DNA from: Litoreibacter janthinus
GTDB taxonomy: Bacteria; Pseudomonadota; Alphaproteobacteria; Rhodobacterales; Rhodobacteraceae
Direction: 5' to 3'
DNA: 64,000 nt
NCBI RefSeq assembly: GCF_900111945.1
Contig: NZ_FOYO01000001.1
Span: 596,251-660,250 of the forward strand
The position numbers and the translations under genes are program-made. The notes beneath the pieces are model-generated. The model did not search any database. It saw only the letters and a list, made by a program, of their open reading frames with translations, and had not been told where the DNA came from. This document shows positions 44,284 to 53,934 of the stretch, piece after piece. The first letter of the stretch is position 1, and each line of letters opens with the position of its first letter.

Positions 44284-46974
44284 ATGCTGGGTTTGGGTAC
44301 CATTACGAAAAAGGTGTTCGGAACGCCGAACGACCGCAAAGTAAAGGCTGTCCGGCCTCTGGTCGCCAAGGTCAATGCGCTGGAGCCCGAATTCGAGGCG
44401 CTGAGCGACGACGAAATCAAACAACGCACCGAGCAATTGTCCATGCGAGCCCAATCCGGTGAAAAGCTGGATGATCTCCTGCCAGAGGCTTTTGCCAATG
44501 TGCGCGAAGCGGCGCGTCGTGCCTTGGGCTTGCGCGCCTTTGATACGCAGATCATGGGCGGCATTTTCTTGCATCAGGGAAACATTGCAGAAATGAAGAC
44601 CGGTGAGGGTAAAACCCTTGTCGCAACCTTCCCTGCTTACCTGAACGCGCTTTCTGGCAAGGGCGTGCATATCGTCACGGTCAACGACTACCTCGCCAAA
44701 CGTGACGCGGAATGGATGGGCAAGGTTTACGCCGCTTTGGGTCTGACCACTGGGGTGGTTTATCCGCAGCAGCCTGATGAAGAAAAGAAAGCTGCCTACG
44801 CCGCTGACGTGACCTATGCGACCAACAACGAGTTGGGCTTCGACTACTTGCGCGACAACATGCGGTCCAACCTGTCGGAGATGTCCCAGCGCGGGCATAA
44901 CTTCGCGATCGTCGATGAGGTCGACTCGATCCTGATCGACGAGGCACGTACGCCGCTTATTATTTCTGGCCCATCTGACGACCGTTCGGACTTATATCTG
45001 ACGATCGACAAGCTGATCCCAGAGCTTACCGAAGAGCATTACAAGCTGGACGAGAAGACCCGCGCGGTCTCAATCTCTGACGAAGGGAACGACTTCATCG
45101 AGACGCGTTTGCGCGAGATGGAGTTACTGCCGGAGGAGCAGTCTCTTTACGACCCCGAAAGCACCACTTTGGTTCACCACGTGACCGAAGCGCTGAAGGC
45201 GCACAAGGCCTTCCATAAAGACAAGGACTACATGGTGCGCAACAACGAGGTTGTCCTTGTTGATGAATTCACAGGCCGGATGATGTCAGGCCGTCGTCTG
45301 TCTGGTGGCTTGCACCAAGCCATCGAGGCTAAGGAAGGCTGCGCGATCCAGCCGGAAAACATTACGCTGGCGTCAGTGACGTTCCAAAACTATTTCCGGC
45401 TTTATGGGAAGCTGGCTGGCATGACCGGCACTGCGGCCACAGAAGCAGAAGAGTTTGCCGAAATCTACGGGCTTGGCGTCGTGGAAATGCCGACCAACAA
45501 GCCTATTGCACGAATTGACGAACACGACGCGATCTACCGTACCGCGAACGAAAAGTACGAAGCGATCGTCGAGGAAATCAAGAAAGCGCACGCCACTGGG
45601 CAGCCCGTTTTGGTCGGCACGACTTCGATCGAAAAGTCAGAGTTTCTGTCCCAGCTTCTTGAGAAGGCAGGTGTGCCTCATAATGTACTGAACGCGCGTC
45701 AGCACGAAAAGGAAGCTGAGATCGTCGGCAATGCTGGCACCTTGGGTGCGGTGACCATCGCAACAAATATGGCCGGTCGCGGGACAGATATTAAGCTTGG
45801 CGGCAACGTCGAGATGAAGATCATGGCAGCGCTTGAGGCTGACCCAGACGGCGATCCAGAAGCGATCCGCGCCCGCATCGAGACCGAACAATCCAAGGCT
45901 GAAGACGAAGTGAAAGCCGCAGGCGGCTTGTATGTTCTGGCTACAGAGCGTCACGAAAGCCGCCGCATCGACAATCAGTTGCGTGGCCGGTCTGGTCGTC
46001 AGGGTGACCCGGGTCGATCCAGCTTTTTCTTGTCGCTCGAAGACGACTTGATGCGTATTTTCGGGTCCGAGCGTCTGGACAAAATGCTGTCGACACTTGG
46101 AATGAAAGACGGCGAGGCGATTGCCCACCCATGGGTTAACAAGTCGCTTGAGAAAGCCCAAGCAAAAGTCGAGGGCCGCAACTTCGATATCCGCAAGCAG
46201 CTGCTGAAATTTGACGACGTGATGAATGACCAGCGGAAGGCCATCTTCGGTCAACGCATGGAAATCATGGAAGCAAAGGAAGTGGGCGAAATCGCGCAAG
46301 ACATGCGCCATCAGGTCATCGACGATTTGGTGGATCAGTTCATCCCCGCCAAGTCCTATGCTGACCAATGGGACACCAAGGGCCTTTACGTCGCAGTGAT
46401 GGAAACTCTTGGGATTGATGTTCCGGTCATCGCATGGGCCGAAGAAGAAGGCGTCGACGACGGCGACATTCGTGAGCGCCTCTATGACGCGTCCGACGAA
46501 TTCATGGCCAAGAAGGCTGTCGATTTCGGCCCGGACCAGATGCGCAACATTGAAAAGCAGCTTCTATTGCAAACCATTGACGGTAAATGGCGTGATCACC
46601 TGCTCAAGTTGGAGCATCTACGCTCTGTCGTTGGATTCCGTGGCTATGCACAACGCGATCCGTTGAACGAATACAAAACCGAAAGCTTCCAGTTGTTTGA
46701 AGGCATGCTGGATAGCCTGCGTGCTGATGTCACCGAAAAGCTGTCGAAGGTACGCCCGTTGTCAGAGGAAGAGCAGCAGCAACTGCTTCAGCAGTTCCTT
46801 GCGCAACAGAACGGTGGGAAACCTGTGGCAGAGCTAGAGGCGGAGCATGATGGTGTCGCTGCTCCGGGATTTGACGAGAATGACCAAGGGACATGGGGCA
46901 ATCCGGGGCGCAATGCGCCTTGCCCATGCGGATCTGGGAAGAAATTCAAACACTGCCACGGTGAAATCGGCTAG
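44284..46974 (+). CDS. secA: Preprotein translocase ATPase SecA
   Basis: SecA drives preproteins through SecYEG. The 896-residue protein has DEAD motor motifs ([20 protein letters not shown] as Walker [21 protein letters not shown] as Walker B), the preprotein cross-linking domain, the second nucleotide domain with [14 protein letters not shown] and [11 protein letters not shown], the helical scaffold and the C-terminal zinc-binding SEC-C motif [14 protein letters not shown], which contacts SecB. secB lies at 14629. A terminator hairpin follows the stop codon. Confidence 0.98.
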   Translation: MLGLGTITKKVFGTPNDRKVKAVRPLVAKVNALEPEFEALSDDEIKQRTEQLSMRAQSGEKLDDLLPEAFANVREAARRALGLRAFDTQIMGGIFLHQGNIAEMKTGEGKTLVATFPAYLNALSGKGVHIVTVNDYLAKRDAEWMGKVYAALGLTTGVVYPQQPDEEKKAAYAADVTYATNNELGFDYLRDNMRSNLSEMSQRGHNFAIVDEVDSILIDEARTPLIISGPSDDRSDLYLTIDKLIPELTEEHYKLDEKTRAVSISDEGNDFIETRLREMELLPEEQSLYDPESTTLVHHVTEALKAHKAFHKDKDYMVRNNEVVLVDEFTGRMMSGRRLSGGLHQAIEAKEGCAIQPENITLASVTFQNYFRLYGKLAGMTGTAATEAEEFAEIYGLGVVEMPTNKPIARIDEHDAIYRTANEKYEAIVEEIKKAHATGQPVLVGTTSIEKSEFLSQLLEKAGVPHNVLNARQHEKEAEIVGNAGTLGAVTIATNMAGRGTDIKLGGNVEMKIMAALEADPDGDPEAIRARIETEQSKAEDEVKAAGGLYVLATERHESRRIDNQLRGRSGRQGDPGRSSFFLSLEDDLMRIFGSERLDKMLSTLGMKDGEAIAHPWVNKSLEKAQAKVEGRNFDIRKQLLKFDDVMNDQRKAIFGQRMEIMEAKEVGEIAQDMRHQVIDDLVDQFIPAKSYADQWDTKGLYVAVMETLGIDVPVIAWAEEEGVDDGDIRERLYDASDEFMAKKAVDFGPDQMRNIEKQLLLQTIDGKWRDHLLKLEHLRSVVGFRGYAQRDPLNEYKTESFQLFEGMLDSLRADVTEKLSKVRPLSEEEQQQLLQQFLAQQNGGKPVAELEAEHDGVAAPGFDENDQGTWGNPGRNAPCPCGSGKKFKHCHGEIG

Positions 46975-46986
46975 GGGCAAAACCCG

Positions 46987-47008
46987 ACGGTTTCGCCGAA
47001 GCCGTTTT
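46987..47008 (+). terminator. Intrinsic terminator after secA
   Basis: ACGGTTTC (46987-46994) and GAAGCCGT (46998-47005) form an 8-bp stem with one G-T pair and a 3-nt loop, followed by TTTT. It begins 12 nt after the secA stop. Confidence 0.6.
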
Positions 47009-47060
47009 CCTGCTAAGCTAAAGCTCTATTGCAACGAGAATACTCGGCAAAGGCAGGTAA

Positions 47061-47924
47061 ATGAGCAGATTTTTGACAGGCGCGGTTCTGGCCGCGCTGT
47101 GTAGCAGTGCATCCTTGGCGTCCGCTGATGGCCTTCCCGCCGCGATAACGCCTCCATTTCCCAAAGCCAGCTTGCCAAGCCCTGTGCTTCCCGCAGATCG
47201 GGCACCCGACCTTGTCCGTTTCGAACCACCCTCCGCTCAGTCGCACGACCAAGCTGATCCAATCGCAGACATCGTAGCGCGGCAGGCGAACATCTCGAAT
47301 TTCGGCACTGCCTGCGGGCCATCGCTTTCGCTGACAGTCGCACCAGATGCAAAAATCGCTGTGCGAGTGGAGGCTCCGTGTTTGCCTTATGATTCCGTTA
47401 GGGTGGAGCATGAAACACTCAGCTTTACAGCGCCGATGTCCATGACAGGCGAGCTGGCTTTCCTCCTTCCAGCGCTTGGAGAGGACGCCACAGTTAAGAC
47501 AACCCTTTCCGACGGATCGGTTCTGGAAGCGACGACACATGTTCCAGAGCTGCGCAACTTCGCACGCGTCGCCCTTCAGTGGAGCGGGAAAGATTCAGGG
47601 GAGTTGGTGGCACAAGCTCCGAAGGCGCTGGATGGGGAAATGATCCGGTTGGGCCAATCTCTCGACGTTGAAGGTGCAACACTTCACGTGTTCTCGCGCC
47701 GGATCAATGACTTGAGCACATCGGGCGTGGTTCGATTGTCGATGAGTGCGCAAGTTACCGTTGACAACTGTGCCTCCGGAACTGCGGCGCGCGTGCACCG
47801 CGTGGTTCCAGAAGAGCCGGTTTCGGCCTACAATCTATTGTTCAAAGGACCCGGCTGTAGCGCGATTGGGCAAAGAGTTGAGTTGAAAAATATCATTCAA
47901 GACCTGAAACTCACTGGAAACTAA
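47061..47924 (+). CDS. Secreted protein of unknown function downstream of secA
   Basis: The 287-residue protein has a signal peptide (LTGAVLAALCSSASLASA, residues 5-22), a Pro-rich linker to about residue 75, and a beta-rich remainder. The latter has four cysteines (in GTACGPS, EAPCLPYD, VDNCASG and GPGCSA) that could form two disulphides in the periplasm. No known domain is recognised. It is followed 13 nt later by a periplasmic-binding/OmpA fusion, so the two probably form an operon and act together in the envelope. Confidence 0.82.
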   Translation: MSRFLTGAVLAALCSSASLASADGLPAAITPPFPKASLPSPVLPADRAPDLVRFEPPSAQSHDQADPIADIVARQANISNFGTACGPSLSLTVAPDAKIAVRVEAPCLPYDSVRVEHETLSFTAPMSMTGELAFLLPALGEDATVKTTLSDGSVLEATTHVPELRNFARVALQWSGKDSGELVAQAPKALDGEMIRLGQSLDVEGATLHVFSRRINDLSTSGVVRLSMSAQVTVDNCASGTAARVHRVVPEEPVSAYNLLFKGPGCSAIGQRVELKNIIQDLKLTGN

Positions 47925-47937
47925 GGCGGGCACTTAA

Positions 47938-49488
47938 TTGCAGACTATCTGGCGCAGTTTCTGGGCGGCACTCGCATTTTGCGTGTCTGCAACATCGGTA
48001 TTTGCCGATGACGTCCGGCTGACTTCTCGCGACGGAGCGATCCAGATTGAGGGCACATTGCTTACCTATGATGGCGAGTTCTACCGGGTCGAGACGATCT
48101 ACGGGCCGCTCACACTGGACGGCCAAGGTGTGACCTGCGACGGACCCGGCTGCCCTGACCTGAACGCCTTTGTTGCGAATATCCGTTTGTCTGGCTCTGA
48201 GCGTATGGCGGAGGTACTTATCCCCGCACTTATTCAGGCATATGCTAGCAGAAACGGGTATTCAGTCACCCGTGAGATCATAGATGACCGCCAATCAACC
48301 TTCATCCTGAGCGACAACGACCGAGTCCAAGCGCGCTTTGCATTGTCTTCTGGCACGACGTCTGAGGGCTACGCCGATCTGATCGCGGAGGAGGCCGACA
48401 TCGCCTTGGTTCTACGAGAGCCGCGTGGCGAAGAAGTCTCCATGGCTCGTGCCGCGGCGTCGGGTGATTTGCTAAAGGGGCGCCGCGCCCGTGTCGTCGC
48501 TTTGGACGGCATCGTTGCAATTACAGCGCCGGGCCAACCCTTACGCAGCGTGTCACTAGAACAGATGGGGGCCGCGATTGCGGGAGACGCGGCGCGGTGG
48601 TCCGATATCGGCGGCGCTGACATTCCAATCCTTCGTCACCTGCCGAATTCTGATTCCGGGCTGTTGGAGACTTTTGAGGATCAGATTCTTCGTCCCAACC
48701 GCCTGACTATCAGAGATGGTGCGACGCACCACGCGCTGTTGGAAGATCTGGCAGATAGAGTCGCGGAGGACACCTTCGCGATCGGCTTGTCGACGTTGAG
48801 TGAGGTTGGGAACGCAGTTCCATTGCGCGTGTCTGGAAGTTGCGGTTTCGAAACCAGCGCGACGCTGGCCGCCCTGCGAGCGGAGGACTATCCGCTAACG
48901 CTTCCTCTCATGCTTTACACACCAGCCCGCCGTTTGCCACTGATCGCGCGGGAGTTTCTGGATTTTACACAAGACCCCTCTGCCGACCTTGTCATCCGTC
49001 GGGCAGGGTTTGTAGATCAGGCCATCACACAGACAAGTTTCGACGATCAGGGTGATCGGTTGGCCCATGCAATTTCTCAGGCTGGCCCGGAGGTCACGCT
49101 CGACGATCTACAACGTATGGTTGAAGCCCTGCGGGATCGAGAGCGGTTATCGACTACGTTCCGTTTCACCGGCGGAACACGGTTAGATGTGCAATCGCAG
49201 GAGAACATTATCCGATTGGCCCGCGCCCTTGAAACAGGTGCTTTCAACGAGAAAGAGCTTCTTCTTGTCGGCTTTAGTGACGGCGAGGGCCCGGCAGGTC
49301 CAAACCTTGCCCTGTCGCAGAAGCGCGCCCGTTCGGTGATGCGCCTGTTGAAAGACGCTGCGCCCGACGCCGATTTCAAACGGTTGAAGCTGCGCACTGA
49401 GGCATTTGGGGAGGCGTTGCCAATGGCATGCGACGACACAGAGTGGGGTCGAGCAATCAATCGACGAGTCGAAGTTTGGGTGAAATAG
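47938..49488 (+). CDS. Periplasmic-binding-protein (PstS-like) and OmpA-domain fusion protein
   Basis: The 516-residue protein starts at TTG with an AAGGCGGG site. It has a signal peptide (FWAALAFCVSATSVFADD). A small N-terminal domain (DGEFYRVETIYGPLTLDG) follows, then a PstS-like binding domain from about residue 85 to 350 (ADIALVLREPRGEEV, LDGIVAITAPGQPL) and a C-terminal OmpA peptidoglycan-binding domain (GTRLDVQSQENIIRLARAL, FSDGEGPAGPNLALSQKRA, INRRVEVWVK). A solute-binding fold anchored to peptidoglycan suggests a sensor or buffer rather than a normal ABC receptor. Phosphate is only a guess. Confidence 0.85.
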   Translation: MQTIWRSFWAALAFCVSATSVFADDVRLTSRDGAIQIEGTLLTYDGEFYRVETIYGPLTLDGQGVTCDGPGCPDLNAFVANIRLSGSERMAEVLIPALIQAYASRNGYSVTREIIDDRQSTFILSDNDRVQARFALSSGTTSEGYADLIAEEADIALVLREPRGEEVSMARAAASGDLLKGRRARVVALDGIVAITAPGQPLRSVSLEQMGAAIAGDAARWSDIGGADIPILRHLPNSDSGLLETFEDQILRPNRLTIRDGATHHALLEDLADRVAEDTFAIGLSTLSEVGNAVPLRVSGSCGFETSATLAALRAEDYPLTLPLMLYTPARRLPLIAREFLDFTQDPSADLVIRRAGFVDQAITQTSFDDQGDRLAHAISQAGPEVTLDDLQRMVEALRDRERLSTTFRFTGGTRLDVQSQENIIRLARALETGAFNEKELLLVGFSDGEGPAGPNLALSQKRARSVMRLLKDAAPDADFKRLKLRTEAFGEALPMACDDTEWGRAINRRVEVWVK

Positions 49489-49491
49489 ACT

Positions 49492-50241
49492 CTATATCAA
49501 CCCATGAGACCGGAAAGAGTAATTGCCGCTACTGCCAACTATCAGGTGGTCGTGGAGTACCAGCCCCAACGCTTCCGCGCCATTCAGAACTTGGCGTGTC
49601 ATAGCAATATCGTCCTTTGACGGAGATACGTCGCCTGATGGGTGATTATGAACCAGTATGAGGGCGGAAGCGTTTAGCTCCAGCGCACGTTTAACGACCT
49701 CGCGCGGGTAGACTGGAACGTGGTCAATGGTGCCGGTTTGCAGTGCTTCATCGGCAATCAGCCTGTTGCGACGATCCAGAAACAGAACCCTGAATTGCTC
49801 ACGCTCCATATGGGCCATCTTGGTGCGGCAGTACTGAAGCAACGCATCCCACGACGAGAGGACATCGCGATCCATAACCTTGGTGCGGGCCATTGCCTGC
49901 GCTGCCGCCTCAACGATCTTGAGTTCCTGGATGACGCTGGTGCCAACGCCCTGCACAGCCGCAAGCCTGTTGGCAGAGGCGGAAATAACGCCATTAAAAT
50001 CGCCAAACGTCGCCAAGAGTCTTCGCGCGAGGCTCCGCACTTCGCGCCTCGGTATCGCGCGAAACAATACCAGCTCCAGCAGATCCGCTTCAGGAGTCGC
50101 ATCACTGCCAGCCATCAGGAACCGTTCGCGCACGCGTCGTCGGTGCCCGTGTTGTTCCGCCTCTTGAGAGCGGGGGATGGAAATTCGATGCGGGTGCAAC
50201 CCTGGCAGCGCGTCGGGGAGATGTGTCTGGTGCAGCGTCAT
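49492..50241 (-). CDS. radC: RadC-family JAMM-domain protein
   Basis: RadC was once tied to DNA repair, but its function is unsettled. The 249-residue protein has a helix-hairpin-helix region (LAAVQGVGTSVIQELKI, about residues 91-110) and the JAMM metalloprotease-like domain with ALILVHNHPSGDVSPSKDD carrying the His-His-Asp ligands. It converges with the fusion gene (3-nt gap) and lies 45 nt behind map. Confidence 0.93.
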   Translation of the reverse strand: MTLHQTHLPDALPGLHPHRISIPRSQEAEQHGHRRRVRERFLMAGSDATPEADLLELVLFRAIPRREVRSLARRLLATFGDFNGVISASANRLAAVQGVGTSVIQELKIVEAAAQAMARTKVMDRDVLSSWDALLQYCRTKMAHMEREQFRVLFLDRRNRLIADEALQTGTIDHVPVYPREVVKRALELNASALILVHNHPSGDVSPSKDDIAMTRQVLNGAEALGLVLHDHLIVGSSGNYSFRSHGLI

Positions 50242-50286
50242 AGCTACAGTTCAGACGATTCGACTTAATCGCTGGTTAAGTAGGTT

Positions 50287-51129
50287 TCAGAATGTCGGAT
50301 GGAACTTGCCTGCGGGCGACAGTGTGAATATCTCGCAGCCATTCGCGGTGACGCCAATTGAGTGCTCGAATTGTGCAGACAAGGATTTGTCGCGCGTGAC
50401 CGCTGTCCAGTCATCTGCAAGAACTTTGGTTTCCGGACGGCCAAGGTTCACCATCGGTTCAATCGTAAAGAACATGCCTTCCTCAAGAACTGCCCCAGTT
50501 GCAGGACGGCCATAATGCAGGACGTTTGGCGGTGCGTGAAAAACGCGACCCAGGCCGTGGCCGCAGAAATCGCGAACGACAGACATTCTGTGGCCTTCGA
50601 CAAACGTCTGAATAGCGTGACCGATGTCGCCAAACGTGTTGCCCGGCTTAACCGCTTCGATCCCTTTAAACAGAGCATCGTGCGTCACTTGAATAAGGCG
50701 TTCTGCCTTGCGGCTCGGTTTGCCAGCGACATACATCCGGCTGGTGTCACCAAACCAACCGTCGACGATAACCGTGACATCAATATTGAGGATGTCCCCG
50801 TCTTTCAGGACTTTTGACCCCGGAATGCCGTGGCAGACGACGTGATTCACGCTGATGCAGCTAGCGTGCTGGTAGCCTTTGTAGCCGATGGTTGCAGAGG
50901 TCGCGCCTGCGTCCTCGACCATTTTGGTGATGGCAGTATCAAGCACTTCCGTGGTTGTGCCCGGTTGCACAAGATCGACCATGCTATCCAGAATCTGCGC
51001 CGCAAGTTTGCCAGCTTTGGCCATGCCTGCAAAATCTACATCATCGTAGATTCGAATGCCTTGCTTGGTGATGCGGCCTTTATGCGTCCTGTCGTCCACG
51101 GGTAACTCCGTTGGTTGCTTTTCGCACAT
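50287..51129 (-). CDS. map: Methionine aminopeptidase type I
   Basis: Map removes initiator methionine from new proteins. The 280-residue protein has the five metal ligands of the family: Asp in ILNIDVTVIVDGWFGDTS, His in GHGLGRVFH, Glu in FTIEPMV and Glu in AQFEHSIGVT, plus NHVVCHGIPG. The ATG at 51129 has a GAGGG site; a GTG at 51099 with GGAG 6 nt upstream would give the shorter N-terminus usual in relatives (DDRTHKGRITKQGIRIY). It follows sfsA with an 18-nt gap. Confidence 0.95.
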   Translation of the reverse strand: MCEKQPTELPVDDRTHKGRITKQGIRIYDDVDFAGMAKAGKLAAQILDSMVDLVQPGTTTEVLDTAITKMVEDAGATSATIGYKGYQHASCISVNHVVCHGIPGSKVLKDGDILNIDVTVIVDGWFGDTSRMYVAGKPSRKAERLIQVTHDALFKGIEAVKPGNTFGDIGHAIQTFVEGHRMSVVRDFCGHGLGRVFHAPPNVLHYGRPATGAVLEEGMFFTIEPMVNLGRPETKVLADDWTAVTRDKSLSAQFEHSIGVTANGCEIFTLSPAGKFHPTF

Positions 51130-51147
51130 ATAATACCCTCGGCGGGG

Positions 51148-51882
51148 TTAGACCACCCTCGGGCGGAATTGTGGGCCTTCATCAATCGCAAGTGGCTTCC
51201 CCAACCAAATACCATCAGGCGAAATTCGGGTGGAATAGCACAGCATCTCGACCCCGCTCTGGCGGGCAGAGTCAAAGCTTTTCGCATAATTAGGGTCTAA
51301 ATCATCTGCCACTTTTAAGTAATGGCAATCGGTGCGACCCACGAGATACAGCATGACTGCGCGATCGCCGCTCCGTGCAATTTCCGTAAGGTCTTGTAGG
51401 TGCCTTGCGCCCCGTTTGGTGACGCAATCGGGGAACTCTGCCCAGCGACGATCCCGACGAAGGGTGACGCTTTTGACTTCGATATAGGCCGCTGGAAGGA
51501 CGTCATGCGACAAAAGGAAATCGATCCGGCTTCCAGTCCCATAAGCGACCTCGGGGCGCACGGTGTCATAGCGGGTGAGTTCTGACACCTGCCCTGAAAG
51601 CAGCGCTTCTTTGGCTACGCGATTCGGCAATGTCGTATCGATACAAGCAAAGCCGCCATCGCGTAGTTCGGACACGCGCCACCCAAACTTCAGCTTCTTG
51701 CGTGGGTCGTTGTTGGGCTCTAGCCAAATCCGAGTGTCCTCGTCTTGCAATCCGGTCATTGCGCCTGGATTCGGGCAATGTGCGGTGATCTCTTCCCCAG
51801 TTTCTTCCAAAACAGCGTCGGCTAGAAAGCGTTTATAGCGGCGGATGAGCCGCGCGGGGACAAGTGGGGTTTGAAAGCGCAT
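51148..51882 (-). CDS. sfsA: SfsA-family DNA/RNA nuclease
   Basis: SfsA was found as a sugar-fermentation stimulator; the family has an OB fold and a PD-(D/E)xK nuclease core. The 244-residue protein has KRFLADAVLEETGEEITAHC, CPNPGAMTGL, and the nuclease residues in GTGSRIDFLLSHDVLPAAYIEVKSVTL-type order (Asp, then Glu-x-Lys), with DLTEIARSGDRAVMLYLVGR later. It is divergent from the molybdopterin-domain gene. Confidence 0.94.
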   Translation of the reverse strand: MRFQTPLVPARLIRRYKRFLADAVLEETGEEITAHCPNPGAMTGLQDEDTRIWLEPNNDPRKKLKFGWRVSELRDGGFACIDTTLPNRVAKEALLSGQVSELTRYDTVRPEVAYGTGSRIDFLLSHDVLPAAYIEVKSVTLRRDRRWAEFPDCVTKRGARHLQDLTEIARSGDRAVMLYLVGRTDCHYLKVADDLDPNYAKSFDSARQSGVEMLCYSTRISPDGIWLGKPLAIDEGPQFRPRVV

Positions 51883-51928
51883 GTGCGGGGCCTATACCGA
51901 AAGACAAGAGCCAATCAAGGAACACCTC

Positions 51929-52660
51929 ATGCCCAACCCCACTGCTGCGATGCTTGTAATCGGGGACGAAATTCTTTCCGGCCGCACCAAGGACACCAAC
52001 ACCAACCATTTGGCCTGCGCGCTCACTGAAGCGGGCATTGACCTGAAAGAGGCGCGCGTTGTCTCGGACGAGCATGATAGGATTGTTGAGGCTGTCCGAA
52101 CGCTCAGCAAAGCCTATGACCACGTGTTCACATCTGGCGGCATTGGTCCGACACATGATGACATTACCGCCGACGCTGTTGGGGCAGCCTTTGGGGCTCA
52201 TGTGGACATTCGCGATGACGCACGCGACCTTTTGGAGGCTCACTACAGTCGCCAAGGCATGGAGTTTAACGACGCCCGCAAGCGGATGGCACGTATCCCT
52301 GATGGCGCGACCCTAATCGACAATCCGGTTTCTATTGCACCCGGCTTTAGCATTGAAAATGTCCACGTCATGGCCGGGGTGCCAAAGGTGTTCCATGCCA
52401 TGGTCGCGACAGTTCTGGCTACATTGACCGGTGGGCAGCCATTGCTGTCAGAGACATTACGGGTCTTTATCGGTGAAGGTGACATAGCGGGGCCGCTTGG
52501 GGAGCTTGCGAAAGCCAATCCTGATCTGTCACTGGGGTCCTACCCGTTTCAAAAGAACGGGGCATTTGGAAGCAATCTGGTTATCCGAGGCACAGATCCC
52601 ATAAAGCTAAAACGGGTTGTGGGTGAATTGGCAAAGGCGCTTGGTGTTGAATACGTCTGA
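51929..52660 (+). CDS. Molybdopterin-binding (MoaB/CinA N-domain-like) protein
   Basis: The 243-residue protein contains a MoCF_BD domain: AMLVIGDEILSGRTKDTNTNHLA at the N-terminus and FTSGGIGPTHDDITADAV, the pattern of CinA and MoaB/MogA. It lacks the C-terminal nicotinamide-deamidase half of full CinA, and residues after 140 hold the CinA-like middle domain (NPVSIAPGF, VHVMAGVPKVFHAM). It may act in nucleotide-pyrophosphate metabolism rather than in cofactor synthesis. The ATG at 51929 has AAGGAA upstream. Its 3' end overlaps the GNAT gene. Confidence 0.88.
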   Translation: MPNPTAAMLVIGDEILSGRTKDTNTNHLACALTEAGIDLKEARVVSDEHDRIVEAVRTLSKAYDHVFTSGGIGPTHDDITADAVGAAFGAHVDIRDDARDLLEAHYSRQGMEFNDARKRMARIPDGATLIDNPVSIAPGFSIENVHVMAGVPKVFHAMVATVLATLTGGQPLLSETLRVFIGEGDIAGPLGELAKANPDLSLGSYPFQKNGAFGSNLVIRGTDPIKLKRVVGELAKALGVEYV

Positions 52661-53351
52661 TCTATTTGAAGTCGTCGCAGCCACCTGGCCGCCAGCGCGT
52701 GTGACGCATGTCGGGCCATGGCTTGTCCGAGACGGTCAGGGTGGTGGAAAACGCGTGTCTGCCGCGTCCCCGGTCGGGCCAGTGCGACAGGACGACGTCG
52801 CCTTGGCCATCGCCGAGATGGAAAAGCTAGGGCAACCGGCATTGTTCTCACTTCGGCCAGAAGACGCAGCGTTAGACACTATTTTGGAGAAGATGGGATA
52901 TCGCGTCGTCGATCCTACCATTCTGTTTCTCGGCCCGATTTTCGAGCTTGAGGTGCCCAAGGTCACCGCGTTTGATATCTGGCCCCCACTACAAATCATG
53001 AAGGATCTGTGGGCCGAAGGTGGCATAGGACCAGAGCGTATCGCTGTAATGGAACGCGCAGCGGGCCCAAAAACGTCAATCCTTGGCCGGATCGCAGACC
53101 GAGCAGCAGGGTGCGCATTTGTCGCGATGCACGGCACAACAGCAATGGTGCATGCGGTTGAGGTTCTGCCGGAATACCGTCGCCATGGACTGGCCCGCAA
53201 TATGATGCATTACGCTGCCTTGTGGGCGAAAGAACGCGGAGCCGAGCATTTCTCTCTGGTTACAACAGGGGCGAATACTGTTGCGCAATCGCTTTACAGT
53301 TCTCTGGGCATGACAGTGGTTGGGCAGTATCATTACCGTATGAAACCCTGA
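52644..53351 (+). CDS. GNAT-family N-acetyltransferase
   Basis: The 235-residue protein has a C-terminal GNAT domain with HAVEVLPEYRRHGLARNMMHYAALWA (acetyl-CoA-binding motif A, RRHGLA) and the late LVTTGANTVAQSLYSSLGM segment. The N-terminal half is a degenerate GNAT-like repeat. No ATG suits: a GTG at 52644 with AAAGG 6 nt upstream is chosen, with TTG codons on either side as alternatives. It overlaps the molybdopterin-domain gene by 17 nt. Substrate unknown. Confidence 0.85.
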   Translation: MLNTSDLFEVVAATWPPARVTHVGPWLVRDGQGGGKRVSAASPVGPVRQDDVALAIAEMEKLGQPALFSLRPEDAALDTILEKMGYRVVDPTILFLGPIFELEVPKVTAFDIWPPLQIMKDLWAEGGIGPERIAVMERAAGPKTSILGRIADRAAGCAFVAMHGTTAMVHAVEVLPEYRRHGLARNMMHYAALWAKERGAEHFSLVTTGANTVAQSLYSSLGMTVVGQYHYRMKP

Positions 53352-53364
53352 AAGGCCCTGCCCC

Positions 53365-53934
53365 GTGACAAATCCCGACGTGACCGCGCTTGATCTGCCA
53401 ATGGCCGACCCGCTTCCCGAAGCGACGCAAAAATACTTCGACATCTGCACCGACAAGCTGGGGATGATTCCTAACGTCTTGCAGGCCTACGCGTTCGACC
53501 CAGAAAAGTTGAACGCCTTCATCGGCATGTATAACGATCTGATGCTCGGCGACAGTAACCTCACTAAACTGGAGCGTGAAATGATCGCTGTGGCCGTCTC
53601 TTCGGTTAACAAGTGCTTCTACTGTCTCGTGGCACATGGAGCCGCCGTGCGCCAACTGTCTGGCGATCCTGCCTTGGGCGAAGCGTTGGTGATGAATTAC
53701 CGCGTTGCCCCTTTGGATGCGCGTCAGCGCGCGATGATCGATTTCGCGGTTCAAATGACCGAAGCGAGCTATCGCATAGAGGAAAGCGATCGCGACGGGC
53801 TACGCCAGGTTGGTTTTAATGATCGAGATATCTGGGACATCGCCGCCGTCGCCAGCTTCTTCAATATGACGAACCGGATGGCCTCTGCGGTTGATATGCG
53901 CCCAAACGCGGAATACCACGCGGCAGATAGATGA
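53365..53934 (+). CDS. AhpD-like/carboxymuconolactone-decarboxylase-family peroxidase-related protein
   Basis: The 189-residue protein has the AhpD-type redox site CFYCLVAHGAAVR (CxxC followed by His, about residues 84-95), which is typical of peroxidase-related alkylhydroperoxidases, within an all-helical fold. The GTG start at 53365 follows AAGG. Its 3' end overlaps the next gene, an OmpA-family protein, by 4 nt. Together with the GNAT gene upstream (13-nt gap) it forms a tight four-gene run. Confidence 0.9.
   Translation: MTNPDVTALDLPMADPLPEATQKYFDICTDKLGMIPNVLQAYAFDPEKLNAFIGMYNDLMLGDSNLTKLEREMIAVAVSSVNKCFYCLVAHGAAVRQLSGDPALGEALVMNYRVAPLDARQRAMIDFAVQMTEASYRIEESDRDGLRQVGFNDRDIWDIAAVASFFNMTNRMASAVDMRPNAEYHAADR

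Noticed and set aside
47680..47700. Near parS sequence (TTCACGTG) in the secreted protein gene
   Set aside because: Only the central eight bases match and the flanks differ, so it is not a plausible ParB site.
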